Source of the DNA: Planctomycetota bacterium
GTDB taxonomy: Bacteria > Planctomycetota > PUPC01 > JACPCR01
NCBI GenBank assembly: GCA_030740295.1
Contig: JASLXP010000220.1
Location: forward strand, 1-21,976
Reading direction: 5' to 3'
Length of the DNA: 21,976 bases
This document shows positions 8,107 to 15,430 of this stretch, piece after piece. The position numbers and the translations under genes were made by a program. The notes beneath the pieces are model-generated. The model ran no database searches. It had not been told where the DNA came from and saw only the letters and a program-made list of their open reading frames with translations. Position 1 is the stretch's first letter. Each line of letters opens with the position of its first letter.

Positions 8107-9348
8107 TCAGTCGTACGCATAAACATCCACCACGGCCCCCTCCGGGTATCCTTCTAATTCCTCATCAACGATCAGAAATCCATCGGCCCGCGTCGTCGAT
8201 GTAAGGATGCCTGCGCCGCTGACTCTGAGCTTGCTGATGGTGAAATCGGGTTGGATCCGAATGCGGACGAATTCTGTCCGGCCGATGCTGGAGACGATCT
8301 TCTGATCGAGCTTGCCACGGACTTTTCTGTAGGCGAAGCCTACATCCTGGCCAAGCCGGCGGCGGATGATGGAACCCAGAAAGGCATCTCCCGTAACGAA
8401 TGCTGCCACCGGGCTGCCGGGCAGAAGGCAGACGATCTGCTCGCCGGTCCTGCCCATGCCGAAGGGGCTTCCCGGCTTCATCGAAACGCCGTGCAAATCC
8501 AGTTGGCCAAGTTCATGGATGACCTGCGGAGCGAAGTCTTCTTCACCTACAGAAGTGCCACCTGAAAGGACGACAATGTCTTCGTCCGCGTTCTGAATCG
8601 TCGCCTTGATCGTTTCGTAATCGTCTTGCTGGATTCCCTTGAAGATCGGAGTGCCGCCGTAAAGTTCCACGAGCCCCTGAAGGAGGTAGGAATTACTGTC
8701 AACGATGCGCGTGCCCGCGGCCTCGGAATCCGGCTCAACCAATTCGCTGCCTGTTGGGATGATGGCGACGGTTGGCGACTGCACGACCTTCACCTGTCCC
8801 TGATGAACGGAAGCAAGCACACCAAGATCCTGCGGGCGGAGCCTCCGCCCCTGCTGCAGCACTACGTCGCCAACGCTGATGTCCTCGCCGGTGCGCATGA
8901 CGTTCTTTCCTGGCGCGACCTGTTGAGTGAAACGGACGCGCTCGCCATCCTCCTGAGTGTATTCCGCCATCATGACCGCGTTTGCTCCTGTCGGAATTTC
9001 GCCGCCAGTCATGATCTTCACCACCTCGTTCTTCTCCACCTCGCCTTCGAATGGCTGACCGGGAAGCGTTTCTCCGATGAGCTTGAAATAGAGCGGCGAG
9101 TAGTCAGTGGCGCCCGAGGTTTCCTCCGCGCGACACGCGTAGCCATCCATCGCTGAACGATCGAAATAGGGCACGTTGACCGGTGAGACGACATCCTCAG
9201 CCAGTACACGATTATTGGCGCGGCGAACCGGGACAGACTCCGCCGGCCCATGCGTGACAGACTGCTGGATAAAGTCTCGGACCTCCCGGAATGATTTGCG
9301 GGAGACGAAACCGGTCATTCGGACATCTTGTGGTGGTTTTGTGGACAT
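8107..9348 (-). CDS. moeA: Molybdopterin molybdenumtransferase MoeA
   Basis: A 413-residue cytoplasmic enzyme of normal family length that inserts molybdate into adenylylated molybdopterin in the last step of molybdenum cofactor synthesis. Visible signatures include VPYFDRSAMDGYACR (D63 and D68), KIMTGGEIPTGANAVM (111-126), VAIIPTGSELVEP (194-206), VLSGGTSVGEEDFAP (260-274, the MogA-like fold), SMKPGSPFGMG (289-299) and LLPGSPVAAFV (308-318). The C-terminal beta domain includes FVRIRI and ends in VDVYAYD. It starts 14 bases after the Ser/Thr kinase stop on the same strand, so the two are probably one transcript. No other molybdopterin gene or molybdoenzyme is in the window. The start could also be Met11 (9318); neither has a strong ribosome-binding site. 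Confidence 0.95.
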   Translation of the reverse strand: MSTKPPQDVRMTGFVSRKSFREVRDFIQQSVTHGPAESVPVRRANNRVLAEDVVSPVNVPYFDRSAMDGYACRAEETSGATDYSPLYFKLIGETLPGQPFEGEVEKNEVVKIMTGGEIPTGANAVMMAEYTQEDGERVRFTQQVAPGKNVMRTGEDISVGDVVLQQGRRLRPQDLGVLASVHQGQVKVVQSPTVAIIPTGSELVEPDSEAAGTRIVDSNSYLLQGLVELYGGTPIFKGIQQDDYETIKATIQNADEDIVVLSGGTSVGEEDFAPQVIHELGQLDLHGVSMKPGSPFGMGRTGEQIVCLLPGSPVAAFVTGDAFLGSIIRRRLGQDVGFAYRKVRGKLDQKIVSSIGRTEFVRIRIQPDFTISKLRVSGAGILTSTTRADGFLIVDEELEGYPEGAVVDVYAYD

Positions 9349-9362
9349 CAGTTGCCGTCTGT

Positions 9363-10430
9363 TCAGACATCCGTAGCCGTGTCGGTATCGTCCGGATTGG
9401 GTTTGCCGAATGGATCCTCCTCCACCAGCAGGACGCCCTCTGTTCCCATCTCCACGGCCAGCGTGGGCGATGTATCAATGTCGACCTGATGCTTGTGGAA
9501 ATCTCGTTCGGGGAAGAGTTCAGCCAGATATTTTTCCAGGGTCACGTTCGTTGGGCCGAATTTGTCATGATACATGAAGTATTCCAGCTCGTAGCCCATT
9601 TCACCGGCATTCTGGTAACGCTTGTCCGGTTTCCGCTGCAATGCTTTCTGAAGGATTTTCTCCAGCTCCGGTGGCACTTCCGGATTGAATTGCCGGATGG
9701 GCGGAACCTTGGCGCGGCCAACATTTCGAAGTGTGATCATTGTATTGTCATCTTCAAAAACAGATTTGCCGGTCAGGAGCTGATAGAAGACGATTCCCAT
9801 CGAAAAGATATCCGAACGCCGGTCTGTCTCTTTATATTCCGACTGCTCCGGCGACATGTATTGCGCCTTGCCCATGAGAATCTCGCCTTCACGGCTGGCA
9901 AGGACATGCGCTGCCTTGGCGATTCCAAAATCGCCGACCTTCACTACACCAAGGCGGGTGATCATGATGTTTCTCGGGCTGATGTCGCGGTGGACAACAC
10001 CGAGAAGGTTGCCCTCTCTGTCCGTCTTTGAATGTGCGTAATCGAGCCCGCGGCAGATTCGGCTGATAATGAATGCGCAGAGGTCGACGGGTAGCGATTT
10101 CTCCTGCTCTTCGTGCCGCATCATGAATTCGTAAAGGTCCACGCCGTCGATGAGTTCCATTACGATGTAGAGGTTATTGCCGCTCTGTCCGAGCTGATAA
10201 ACCTGGATGATGTTCTCATGCACCAGGTTGGCCACGAGCTTGGCCTCGCCGATAAACATGTCCACGAATTCACGATTCGTTGCAAGGTCGTGAATGATGG
10301 TCTTGATGGCGACATGCTTGGTGAAGCCTTCAACGCCATACTGAGTGCTTTCCCAGACCGCACCCATGCCGCCCTCGGCGATCTTGTGATCCAATTGATA
10401 TTCGACATTGCCGGTGATGATGTTGGACAT
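9363..10430 (-). CDS. Soluble Hanks-type Ser/Thr protein kinase
   Basis: A 355-residue kinase. ATG at 10430 is preferred over the in-frame ATG at 10442 because GGGAG lies five bases upstream of it. Numbered from that start, the glycine loop is IAEGGMGAVWE (about 17-27), the ATP-binding lysine is K43 in HVAIKT, the catalytic loop is HRDISPRN (D149, N154), the magnesium motif is DFG (D167), and the activation segment contains AQYMSPEQ. The Lys usual in HRDLKPEN is replaced by Ser, a variant I associate with myxobacterial-type kinases. No membrane segment, PASTA or sensor domain follows; the tail of about 60 residues is acidic (VEEDPFGKPNPDDTDTATDV). It is divergent from the histidine kinase and directly upstream of moeA. 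Its substrate is unknown. Confidence 0.95.
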   Translation of the reverse strand: MSNIITGNVEYQLDHKIAEGGMGAVWESTQYGVEGFTKHVAIKTIIHDLATNREFVDMFIGEAKLVANLVHENIIQVYQLGQSGNNLYIVMELIDGVDLYEFMMRHEEQEKSLPVDLCAFIISRICRGLDYAHSKTDREGNLLGVVHRDISPRNIMITRLGVVKVGDFGIAKAAHVLASREGEILMGKAQYMSPEQSEYKETDRRSDIFSMGIVFYQLLTGKSVFEDDNTMITLRNVGRAKVPPIRQFNPEVPPELEKILQKALQRKPDKRYQNAGEMGYELEYFMYHDKFGPTNVTLEKYLAELFPERDFHKHQVDIDTSPTLAVEMGTEGVLLVEEDPFGKPNPDDTDTATDV

Positions 10431-10472
10431 ACCTGCTCCCATGGACGTGGGGATGTATACGCATCCGCGCTC

Positions 10473-10500
10473 GTAGCCACAGGCTGACAGCCTGTAAGCT
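10473..10500 (+). repeat. REP-like palindromic element, left copy
   Basis: A 28-base element starting GTAGCC and containing the perfect palindrome ACAGGCTG-A-CAGCCTGT at 10479-10495. It is the inverted partner of 10517-10544: aligned head to head, 22 of 28 positions agree, and two of the mismatches (positions 9 and 21) compensate each other to keep the stem paired. Confidence 0.75.
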
Positions 10501-10516
10501 CATAATAATCTCAACT

Positions 10517-10544
10517 GGCTCACGGGCTGGCAGCCCGTGGCCAC
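10517..10544 (-). repeat. REP-like palindromic element, right inverted copy
   Basis: This 28-base element contains the perfect palindrome CACGGGCTG-G-CAGCCCGTG at 10521-10539. Together with the left copy, 16 bases away, it forms a BIME-like inverted pair in the 303 bases between the divergent kinase and sensor-kinase starts. The remaining bases to 10733 show no gene and no promoter that I would defend. Confidence 0.75.
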
Positions 10545-10733
10545 AATACCTTTTACAGAGTCGAGGGATTATAGTCACGACTCAAACGCGGTCAAAGACC
10601 AGAGATGTCCAGGCGGTGTATTTGCCTGTAAGGGTCGTTGAACGGGTTCTGTCGGGGGATAGCATCGGAGGCCGATCCCAGTCTTAATCTCACCTGATTT
10701 GAGCGATTCTCGAAGACCCATTGGGTTCATTCC

Positions 10734-12977
10734 ATGAGTGAACGTTTCTTTGTTTCTACCCGGTTCAGAATTCTGTTCCTTGCGGTGGTGGCCATCGCCA
10801 TCCCGGGAATCATTCTGGCCGCGTTTGGTTTCAAACTGACGAGTGAGCAGCGCGAGGGCACCGAGGCCCTGGTCGGGCGTTTCTATCAGACAACCGCGGA
10901 TACGGTGATGGGACGCGTACTGGACAAGGTGGATGAACAGGAAAACCAGGTGCTGAAATGGCTCGAAGACCGGCCGCTCGGCAAGTGGTCAGTACAGATT
11001 GAAGAACTGGCGAGGAGGACGACGCTGGCCGATCAGTTTTTTGTGCTAAGCCCGTCGTTCGAGGTGATCTACCCGCCTACTCGGGAGACGGTCTTCCCCG
11101 ACCCGATCAAGTGGCGTTCGGGCCCGGGAGGCCAGGGCGCTGAGACGCTTTTGAAGGCGGGCAATCAACTGGAGTTTGTCAGTGGCGATCTGGCGGCCGC
11201 GGCAAAGAAATACCGCACATGCGCAGACGGACCTTACACGGCTCTGTTTCGTGCCGAAGCTCTGATTTCGCTGGGCGCATGCCTGAAGAAACTCGGGGTT
11301 TTCGATGAGGCGGTGGAAGCCTACAACCGAGTGGCCACTGAAATCGAACCACAGGATGTCCCCGTCTCTCATCGCCTTGTTGCGCAATACCAGATTGGGG
11401 GAATTCAGGAGGAGCTGGGAAGCAAGGAGACCGCAGCGGAGACCTATCTGGCCCTTTACCGTCAACTGGCCAATGAGCCTTCCTCTCCCGAGGGCTCCGA
11501 CACTCCCGAGTTTTTCCTGGCCAGTGCACGGGAGCGGCTCAACGAACTGGCCCAGGATGAATCGATCGGCGTGGCCCTCAGCGATCAGTTAAAGGAACTG
11601 AAGCAACTGGAAACCAGGCGCGAAGGCTGGCGGGAGTTCCGCCTGGAAATGGATCGATGGCTGGCGCAGCGCATCAAATTTGAGCTCGCCGACCGTACCA
11701 CTTCTGGGGGCAAGTTCACTCACATGTTCAAGATGCTCGATTCGAAACCGTTTCTGGTGGCCTTTACGCAGGCGGGGGGCGATGTCGGCAAAGGCAACAT
11801 ATTCGGATTCAAGATCGATCTCGATTACGTGAAAAGTCGCGTCCTTCTGCCCGAGGTCATCGACATCAAAGTCGGCAAAGGGACGGTGATCACTTTCGTG
11901 AACAGAGAGAGTGAGCCGGTGCTGCCGGTGCAGATGTCGAAGGGAGGCGATGTGAAGTTCGCGCTGACCCAGGAGTTCCCCCGGATATTCGATTTCTGGC
12001 GGCTGGGCGTACTCGACCAGGAAAATGAAGAGCTGCTTGTCGTCTCACGGAATCAGAATCTGTTGATGACAGGCGTACTGGCACTTTCCATCACGGTGAT
12101 GATCGGCGGACTGTATCTCACCCTGCATTACATCAATCGGGAGCTCGAGCTCTCACGTCTCAAATCTGATTTCGTTTCGAATGTCTCGCACGAGCTGAAG
12201 ACGCCGCTGACCCTCATTCGCATGTTTGGTGAAACGCTGTCCCTTGGCCGCGTGAAGAATGAAGAGAAGGCAATGGAGTATTACCAGATCATCACTCGCG
12301 AGAGTGAACGCCTTACCAAGCTGATCGATAACGTCCTCGACTTCTCACGCATCGAATCCGGCAGCAAAGAGTATGACTTTCAGATTCAGAACGTCGGTGA
12401 GGTCGTTCAGACCACGTTCGAATCCTATCGAGAAAACCTCGAGAGCCAGGGCTTCACTTGCGATCTCGACATTGAAGAGGAAGTCGATCTCACGGCAAAA
12501 GTGGATCGTGATTCAGTCGAGCAGGCGCTCATCAATCTCTTTACCAACGCCCGCAAATACTCGAAGGACGAAAAAGAGATCCATGTCTCGGTAACGACGG
12601 ACGGTGAAGAGATCCGCATCGCTGTCCGGGACAAAGGGCTGGGAATCTCTGAACAAGATCAGCAGCAGATCTTTGACAAGTTCTTCCGCGTCGAAGACGA
12701 CTATGTCCGCTCGGTCCGCGGCAGTGGCCTCGGCCTGGCAATCACCACGCACACCCTTGAATCACACGCGGGGCGGATCGAGCTGAAGAGCGCTCTCGGT
12801 GAAGGCAGCACGTTCACCCTCGTTCTGCCGGTCTTTGAAAAGGAACCGGATTCAAAGTTTCAGATGTCATCAGAGGTCCCCGACAACGATGGCGCATCCA
12901 ATAATCCGGATGCCGTTGAATCGAAGGCCAACGGGCAGGATCTGTCACCGGAAATGAGTGATGCACAGAGAGGCTAG
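10734..12977 (+). CDS. Membrane sensor histidine kinase with TPR-like extracytoplasmic domain
   Basis: A 747-residue two-component sensor. The first membrane helix is at about 11-33 and the second at about 443-465, leaving roughly 410 residues outside. Within that region residues about 145-275 look like TPR helices (ALISLGACLKKLGVFDEAVEAYNRVATE, then QYQIGGIQEELGSKETAAETYLALY). No HAMP domain is evident: a short linker leads straight into the dimerisation helix with phospho-acceptor H486 (NVSHELKTPLT). The ATPase domain shows the N box (LFTNARKYS), G1 (DKGLGIS), F box (FDKFFRV) and G2 (GSGLGLAI). An acidic, disordered tail follows from about 700. The response regulator starts 50 bases downstream, so the two form a cognate pair. 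The signal sensed is unknown; the TPR segment suggests protein or peptide binding outside the membrane. Confidence 0.93.
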   Translation: MSERFFVSTRFRILFLAVVAIAIPGIILAAFGFKLTSEQREGTEALVGRFYQTTADTVMGRVLDKVDEQENQVLKWLEDRPLGKWSVQIEELARRTTLADQFFVLSPSFEVIYPPTRETVFPDPIKWRSGPGGQGAETLLKAGNQLEFVSGDLAAAAKKYRTCADGPYTALFRAEALISLGACLKKLGVFDEAVEAYNRVATEIEPQDVPVSHRLVAQYQIGGIQEELGSKETAAETYLALYRQLANEPSSPEGSDTPEFFLASARERLNELAQDESIGVALSDQLKELKQLETRREGWREFRLEMDRWLAQRIKFELADRTTSGGKFTHMFKMLDSKPFLVAFTQAGGDVGKGNIFGFKIDLDYVKSRVLLPEVIDIKVGKGTVITFVNRESEPVLPVQMSKGGDVKFALTQEFPRIFDFWRLGVLDQENEELLVVSRNQNLLMTGVLALSITVMIGGLYLTLHYINRELELSRLKSDFVSNVSHELKTPLTLIRMFGETLSLGRVKNEEKAMEYYQIITRESERLTKLIDNVLDFSRIESGSKEYDFQIQNVGEVVQTTFESYRENLESQGFTCDLDIEEEVDLTAKVDRDSVEQALINLFTNARKYSKDEKEIHVSVTTDGEEIRIAVRDKGLGISEQDQQQIFDKFFRVEDDYVRSVRGSGLGLAITTHTLESHAGRIELKSALGEGSTFTLVLPVFEKEPDSKFQMSSEVPDNDGASNNPDAVESKANGQDLSPEMSDAQRG

Positions 12978-13027
12978 AATTGGTATTCCTCACACAAGTC
13001 ACCCCATACTGAAAAGGAACTAAAAAC

Positions 13028-13723
13028 ATGGCCACCAGAGTTCTCGTTGTTGAAGATGACGCCAGCATGCTGATGGGTCTCAAAGACAATCTCGAATACG
13101 AAAACTATGAAGTCACCACTGCCACCAACGGCGTCGACGGGTTGAAGTTCGCGCAGGAAAACTCATTCGACCTGATCATCCTGGATGTAATGCTGCCGCA
13201 GATGGATGGCTTTGAAGTGTGCCGGCAGATCCGAACCATGGATGAAGACGTGCCGATCATCATGCTCACTGCCAAGAACCAGGAAATCGACAAAGTGGTC
13301 GGCCTCAAGCTCGGCGCGGATGACTACATTACAAAACCGTTCAGCATCCGTGAGCTCCTGGCCCGGCTCGAAGCCGTTCTGCGTCGCCAACGCCGGGGCA
13401 CGCACCCCAGCACGCCAAAAATCCAGAGCTACGAATTCGGCGACGTGAAAGTCGATTTCAGAAAGTGCATGGCCTACAAAGGCAAGCAGACCATCGAGCT
13501 CACCCACTATGAAGTCGAAATCCTGAAAGTGTTGATCGGCAACAAGGAAGAGCCCATCTCACGCAACCGGATGCTTGACGAGATCTGGGGTTTCGAGCTC
13601 TTCCCAACAACCCGCACAATTGACAACCACATCGTCAAGCTGCGCCAAAAACTAGAAGACGATCCGAAAGACCCCAAGCACATCATCACCGTGCACGGCA
13701 TCGGATACAAGTTTCTGGATTAA
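13028..13723 (+). CDS. OmpR/PhoB-family response regulator
   Basis: A 231-residue regulator of standard family length. The receiver domain (1-120) has the acidic pair D10/D11 in VVEDD, the phospho-acceptor D53 in LIILDVMLPQMDG, the conserved Thr in IIMLTAKNQ and Lys in DDYITKPFS near 103. The winged-helix DNA-binding domain (about 135-231) includes ELTHYEVEILKVLIGN, the recognition region TTRTIDNHIVKLRQKLEDDP and the ending HGIGYKF. AAGGA about nine bases before the ATG supports the start. It lies 50 bases after the histidine kinase and should be phosphorylated by it. Possible targets include the adjoining divergent intergenic region, but no repeated binding sites were identified. Confidence 0.96.
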   Translation: MATRVLVVEDDASMLMGLKDNLEYENYEVTTATNGVDGLKFAQENSFDLIILDVMLPQMDGFEVCRQIRTMDEDVPIIMLTAKNQEIDKVVGLKLGADDYITKPFSIRELLARLEAVLRRQRRGTHPSTPKIQSYEFGDVKVDFRKCMAYKGKQTIELTHYEVEILKVLIGNKEEPISRNRMLDEIWGFELFPTTRTIDNHIVKLRQKLEDDPKDPKHIITVHGIGYKFLD

Positions 13724-13735
13724 AGGGGAGAGAAT

Positions 13736-13784
13736 GGTTGATGGTTAATGGTTAATGGTTGATGGTTAATGGTTGATGGTTAAT
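13736..13784 (+). repeat. Heptamer tandem repeat, seven perfect GGTTRAT units
   Basis: Seven consecutive 7-base units, GGTTGAT or GGTTAAT, with no interruptions. Reading only the variable base the order is G, A, A, G, A, G, A. The array begins 12 bases after the response-regulator stop and resembles the short tandemly repeated repetitive sequences described in cyanobacteria. No coding frame uses it. Confidence 0.95.
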
Positions 13785-13866
13785 GCCGAGGACCCTTCCA
13801 ACTCGGTGGCCTCGGATAAGCATTGGCCAAAGAATGGTTGATGCCGAAGACGCTTTGAGCTCGGTG
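13777..13866 (+). repeat. Imperfect 32-base direct duplication overlapping the heptamer array
   Basis: Two 32-base copies at 13777-13808 and 13835-13866 share TGGTTRATGCCGARGAC at the start and CTCGGTG at the end. The copies begin 58 bases apart. Two copies of TCATCCGTGG follow at 13867-13876 and 13883-13892. The whole 190-base gap between the regulator and the phosphodiesterase-like gene is therefore built from short repeats and holds no gene. Confidence 0.7.
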
Positions 13867-13913
13867 TCATCCGTGGCCCTCTTCATCCGTGGTTCTTTCT
13901 TGGGTGTTAATTC

Positions 13914-15296
13914 ATGAAACCACTCGTAGTCATGGAAGCCCCGGGCCTGACGCGTGCCATGGTTCAGGCCCACGCTCCCGGCCTGGCAGGCTTGGGCAGG
14001 GATGGCCATCTTGGAGCACTAAATCCGATTCTGCCCGCGGTGACGATGCCCGTTCATTCCACATTGATGACCGGGGCGCTGCCCTCGCAGCACGGCGTAG
14101 TTGGCAATGGATGGTTCGTCCGTGCGCAAAACGAAGTACGCATGTGGCAGCAGAGCGAACGGCTGGTGCAGGGCGAGCGAGTCTGGGAAGCGGGGAAGAA
14201 GCGGAACTCAGAATTCAGATGTCTCAAATACTTCTGGTGGCCGGGGATGGCGTCAACCGCAGACGTGTCCGGTAACGTGCGGCCCATTTATCATGCGGAC
14301 GGGCGAAAAGGGCCGGACATTTACATGAACCGGTCGGGCCTTGCTGAGGAAGTCCAGTCCCGCTTCGGCACTTTCCCTCTTTTCAAGTTCTGGGGGCCTG
14401 GCGTCGATATCACATCAAGCAGATGGATCTCCGAAACCTCTCGCTATCTTTTCGATAAGGATCAGCCGACGCTCAGTCTCATCTACTTGCCGCATCTCGA
14501 TTACCGGCAGCAGACACACGGGCCCAATCACGAATCGATCGCCGAGGAAGTGAAAAACCTCGATGAGTTGATGACCTCGCTCATCGATCACTTTCGGTCT
14601 GCTGGCGCAGAGATTCTCGTTCTGAGCGGCTACCACATGAACCAGGTGGATACTCCCATTCATCTGAACCGCTCGCTGCGCGAACAGGGCTGGCTGAAGG
14701 TCGTTCGTAACGCGGCAGGGGAGCTCATCGATTACGGGACCTCGCAAGCCTTTGCAGTCGTCGATCATCAAGTGGCCCACGTCTACGTTCAGGATGAGCG
14801 GATTCAGCCCGCGGTCAGAGATCATCTTGAAAGCGTCGAAGGCATCGACTCAGTGCTGGAGGGAGAAGCACTTTCAGAAGTCGGGCTGGCACATCAGAAC
14901 TCAGGCGAATTCGTGGCGGTCGCGAAGCCCAACGCGTGGTTCACCTACTACTACTGGCAAGACGATGACGCGGCTCCCGATTTCGCACGCACGGTCGCCA
15001 TCCACGACAAACCGGGGTACGACCCCTGCGAAATGTTTGTCGATCCAAGGATACCTTTTCCAGGGCTGAAGCTCGGCTGGTTGCTGGCAAAGAAGGCGCT
15101 CGGATTCCGCTACACCATGAACGTCATCCCCCTCGATGCTTCCCTGGTCAGAGGTTCGCACGGATTGAAACCGAAAGATGAGAATTCCGCGCCGGTGTTC
15201 ATCGCCAGCCGGTCGATGGACGAGATGTCAGATCGCGTGCCAATGATCGATGTGAAGAAGATTATGTTGAAGATGATCTTCGATCCAGACTCGTAG
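13914..15296 (+). CDS. NPP/alkaline-phosphatase-fold protein with degenerate metal site
   Basis: A 460-residue protein of the type I phosphodiesterase/nucleotide pyrophosphatase fold. The nucleophile position is kept as T44 in LPAVTMPVHSTLMTG, followed by GVVGNGWFVR, and the family-like ends IHDKPGYDP and VRGSHGL are present. However, the first metal Asp of canonical members is E8 (VVMEAPG), the DxxxH motif reads DYRQQTHGP (Gln where His is expected), and SDHGM reads SGYHM (Asp-His replaced by Gly-Tyr). From memory, a related group of such proteins found in some ebo gene clusters also lacks these residues, so this is probably a distinct subfamily, not a decayed copy. There is no signal peptide, so it is likely cytoplasmic. 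Activity and substrate are uncertain; no ebo genes are nearby. Confidence 0.8.
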   Translation: MKPLVVMEAPGLTRAMVQAHAPGLAGLGRDGHLGALNPILPAVTMPVHSTLMTGALPSQHGVVGNGWFVRAQNEVRMWQQSERLVQGERVWEAGKKRNSEFRCLKYFWWPGMASTADVSGNVRPIYHADGRKGPDIYMNRSGLAEEVQSRFGTFPLFKFWGPGVDITSSRWISETSRYLFDKDQPTLSLIYLPHLDYRQQTHGPNHESIAEEVKNLDELMTSLIDHFRSAGAEILVLSGYHMNQVDTPIHLNRSLREQGWLKVVRNAAGELIDYGTSQAFAVVDHQVAHVYVQDERIQPAVRDHLESVEGIDSVLEGEALSEVGLAHQNSGEFVAVAKPNAWFTYYYWQDDDAAPDFARTVAIHDKPGYDPCEMFVDPRIPFPGLKLGWLLAKKALGFRYTMNVIPLDASLVRGSHGLKPKDENSAPVFIASRSMDEMSDRVPMIDVKKIMLKMIFDPDS

Positions 15297-15316
15297 CCAC
15301 AGGATGTATCCATCCT
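15293..15316 (+). repeat. Third REP-like element fused to a stop codon
   Basis: This element shares the first 11 bases, GTAGCCACAGG, with the copy at 10473 (and CTC just before it), then has its own hairpin AGGATG-TATC-CATCCT at 15301-15316. The TAG inside GTAGCC is the stop codon of the phosphodiesterase-like gene. The remaining bases to 15430 hold nothing I can support. Confidence 0.55.
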
Positions 15317-15430
15317 CCCTTCCCGATGCCCAAAGCCTTAATTGCAAAGGCAGTCTGCTGCAAATAGAACCGATTCTCTCGATTCGCTTCCGTTAGATTC
15401 GCCTGCCCTCTTACCCACACATCAGGCCCA

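Noticed and set aside
10552..10575. TTTACA and TATAGT as a promoter for the histidine kinase
   Set aside because: The spacer is only 12 bases, too short for a standard sigma-70 promoter.
13736..13784. CRISPR array
   Set aside because: The units are 7 bases long and contiguous with no spacers, and no cas gene is present.
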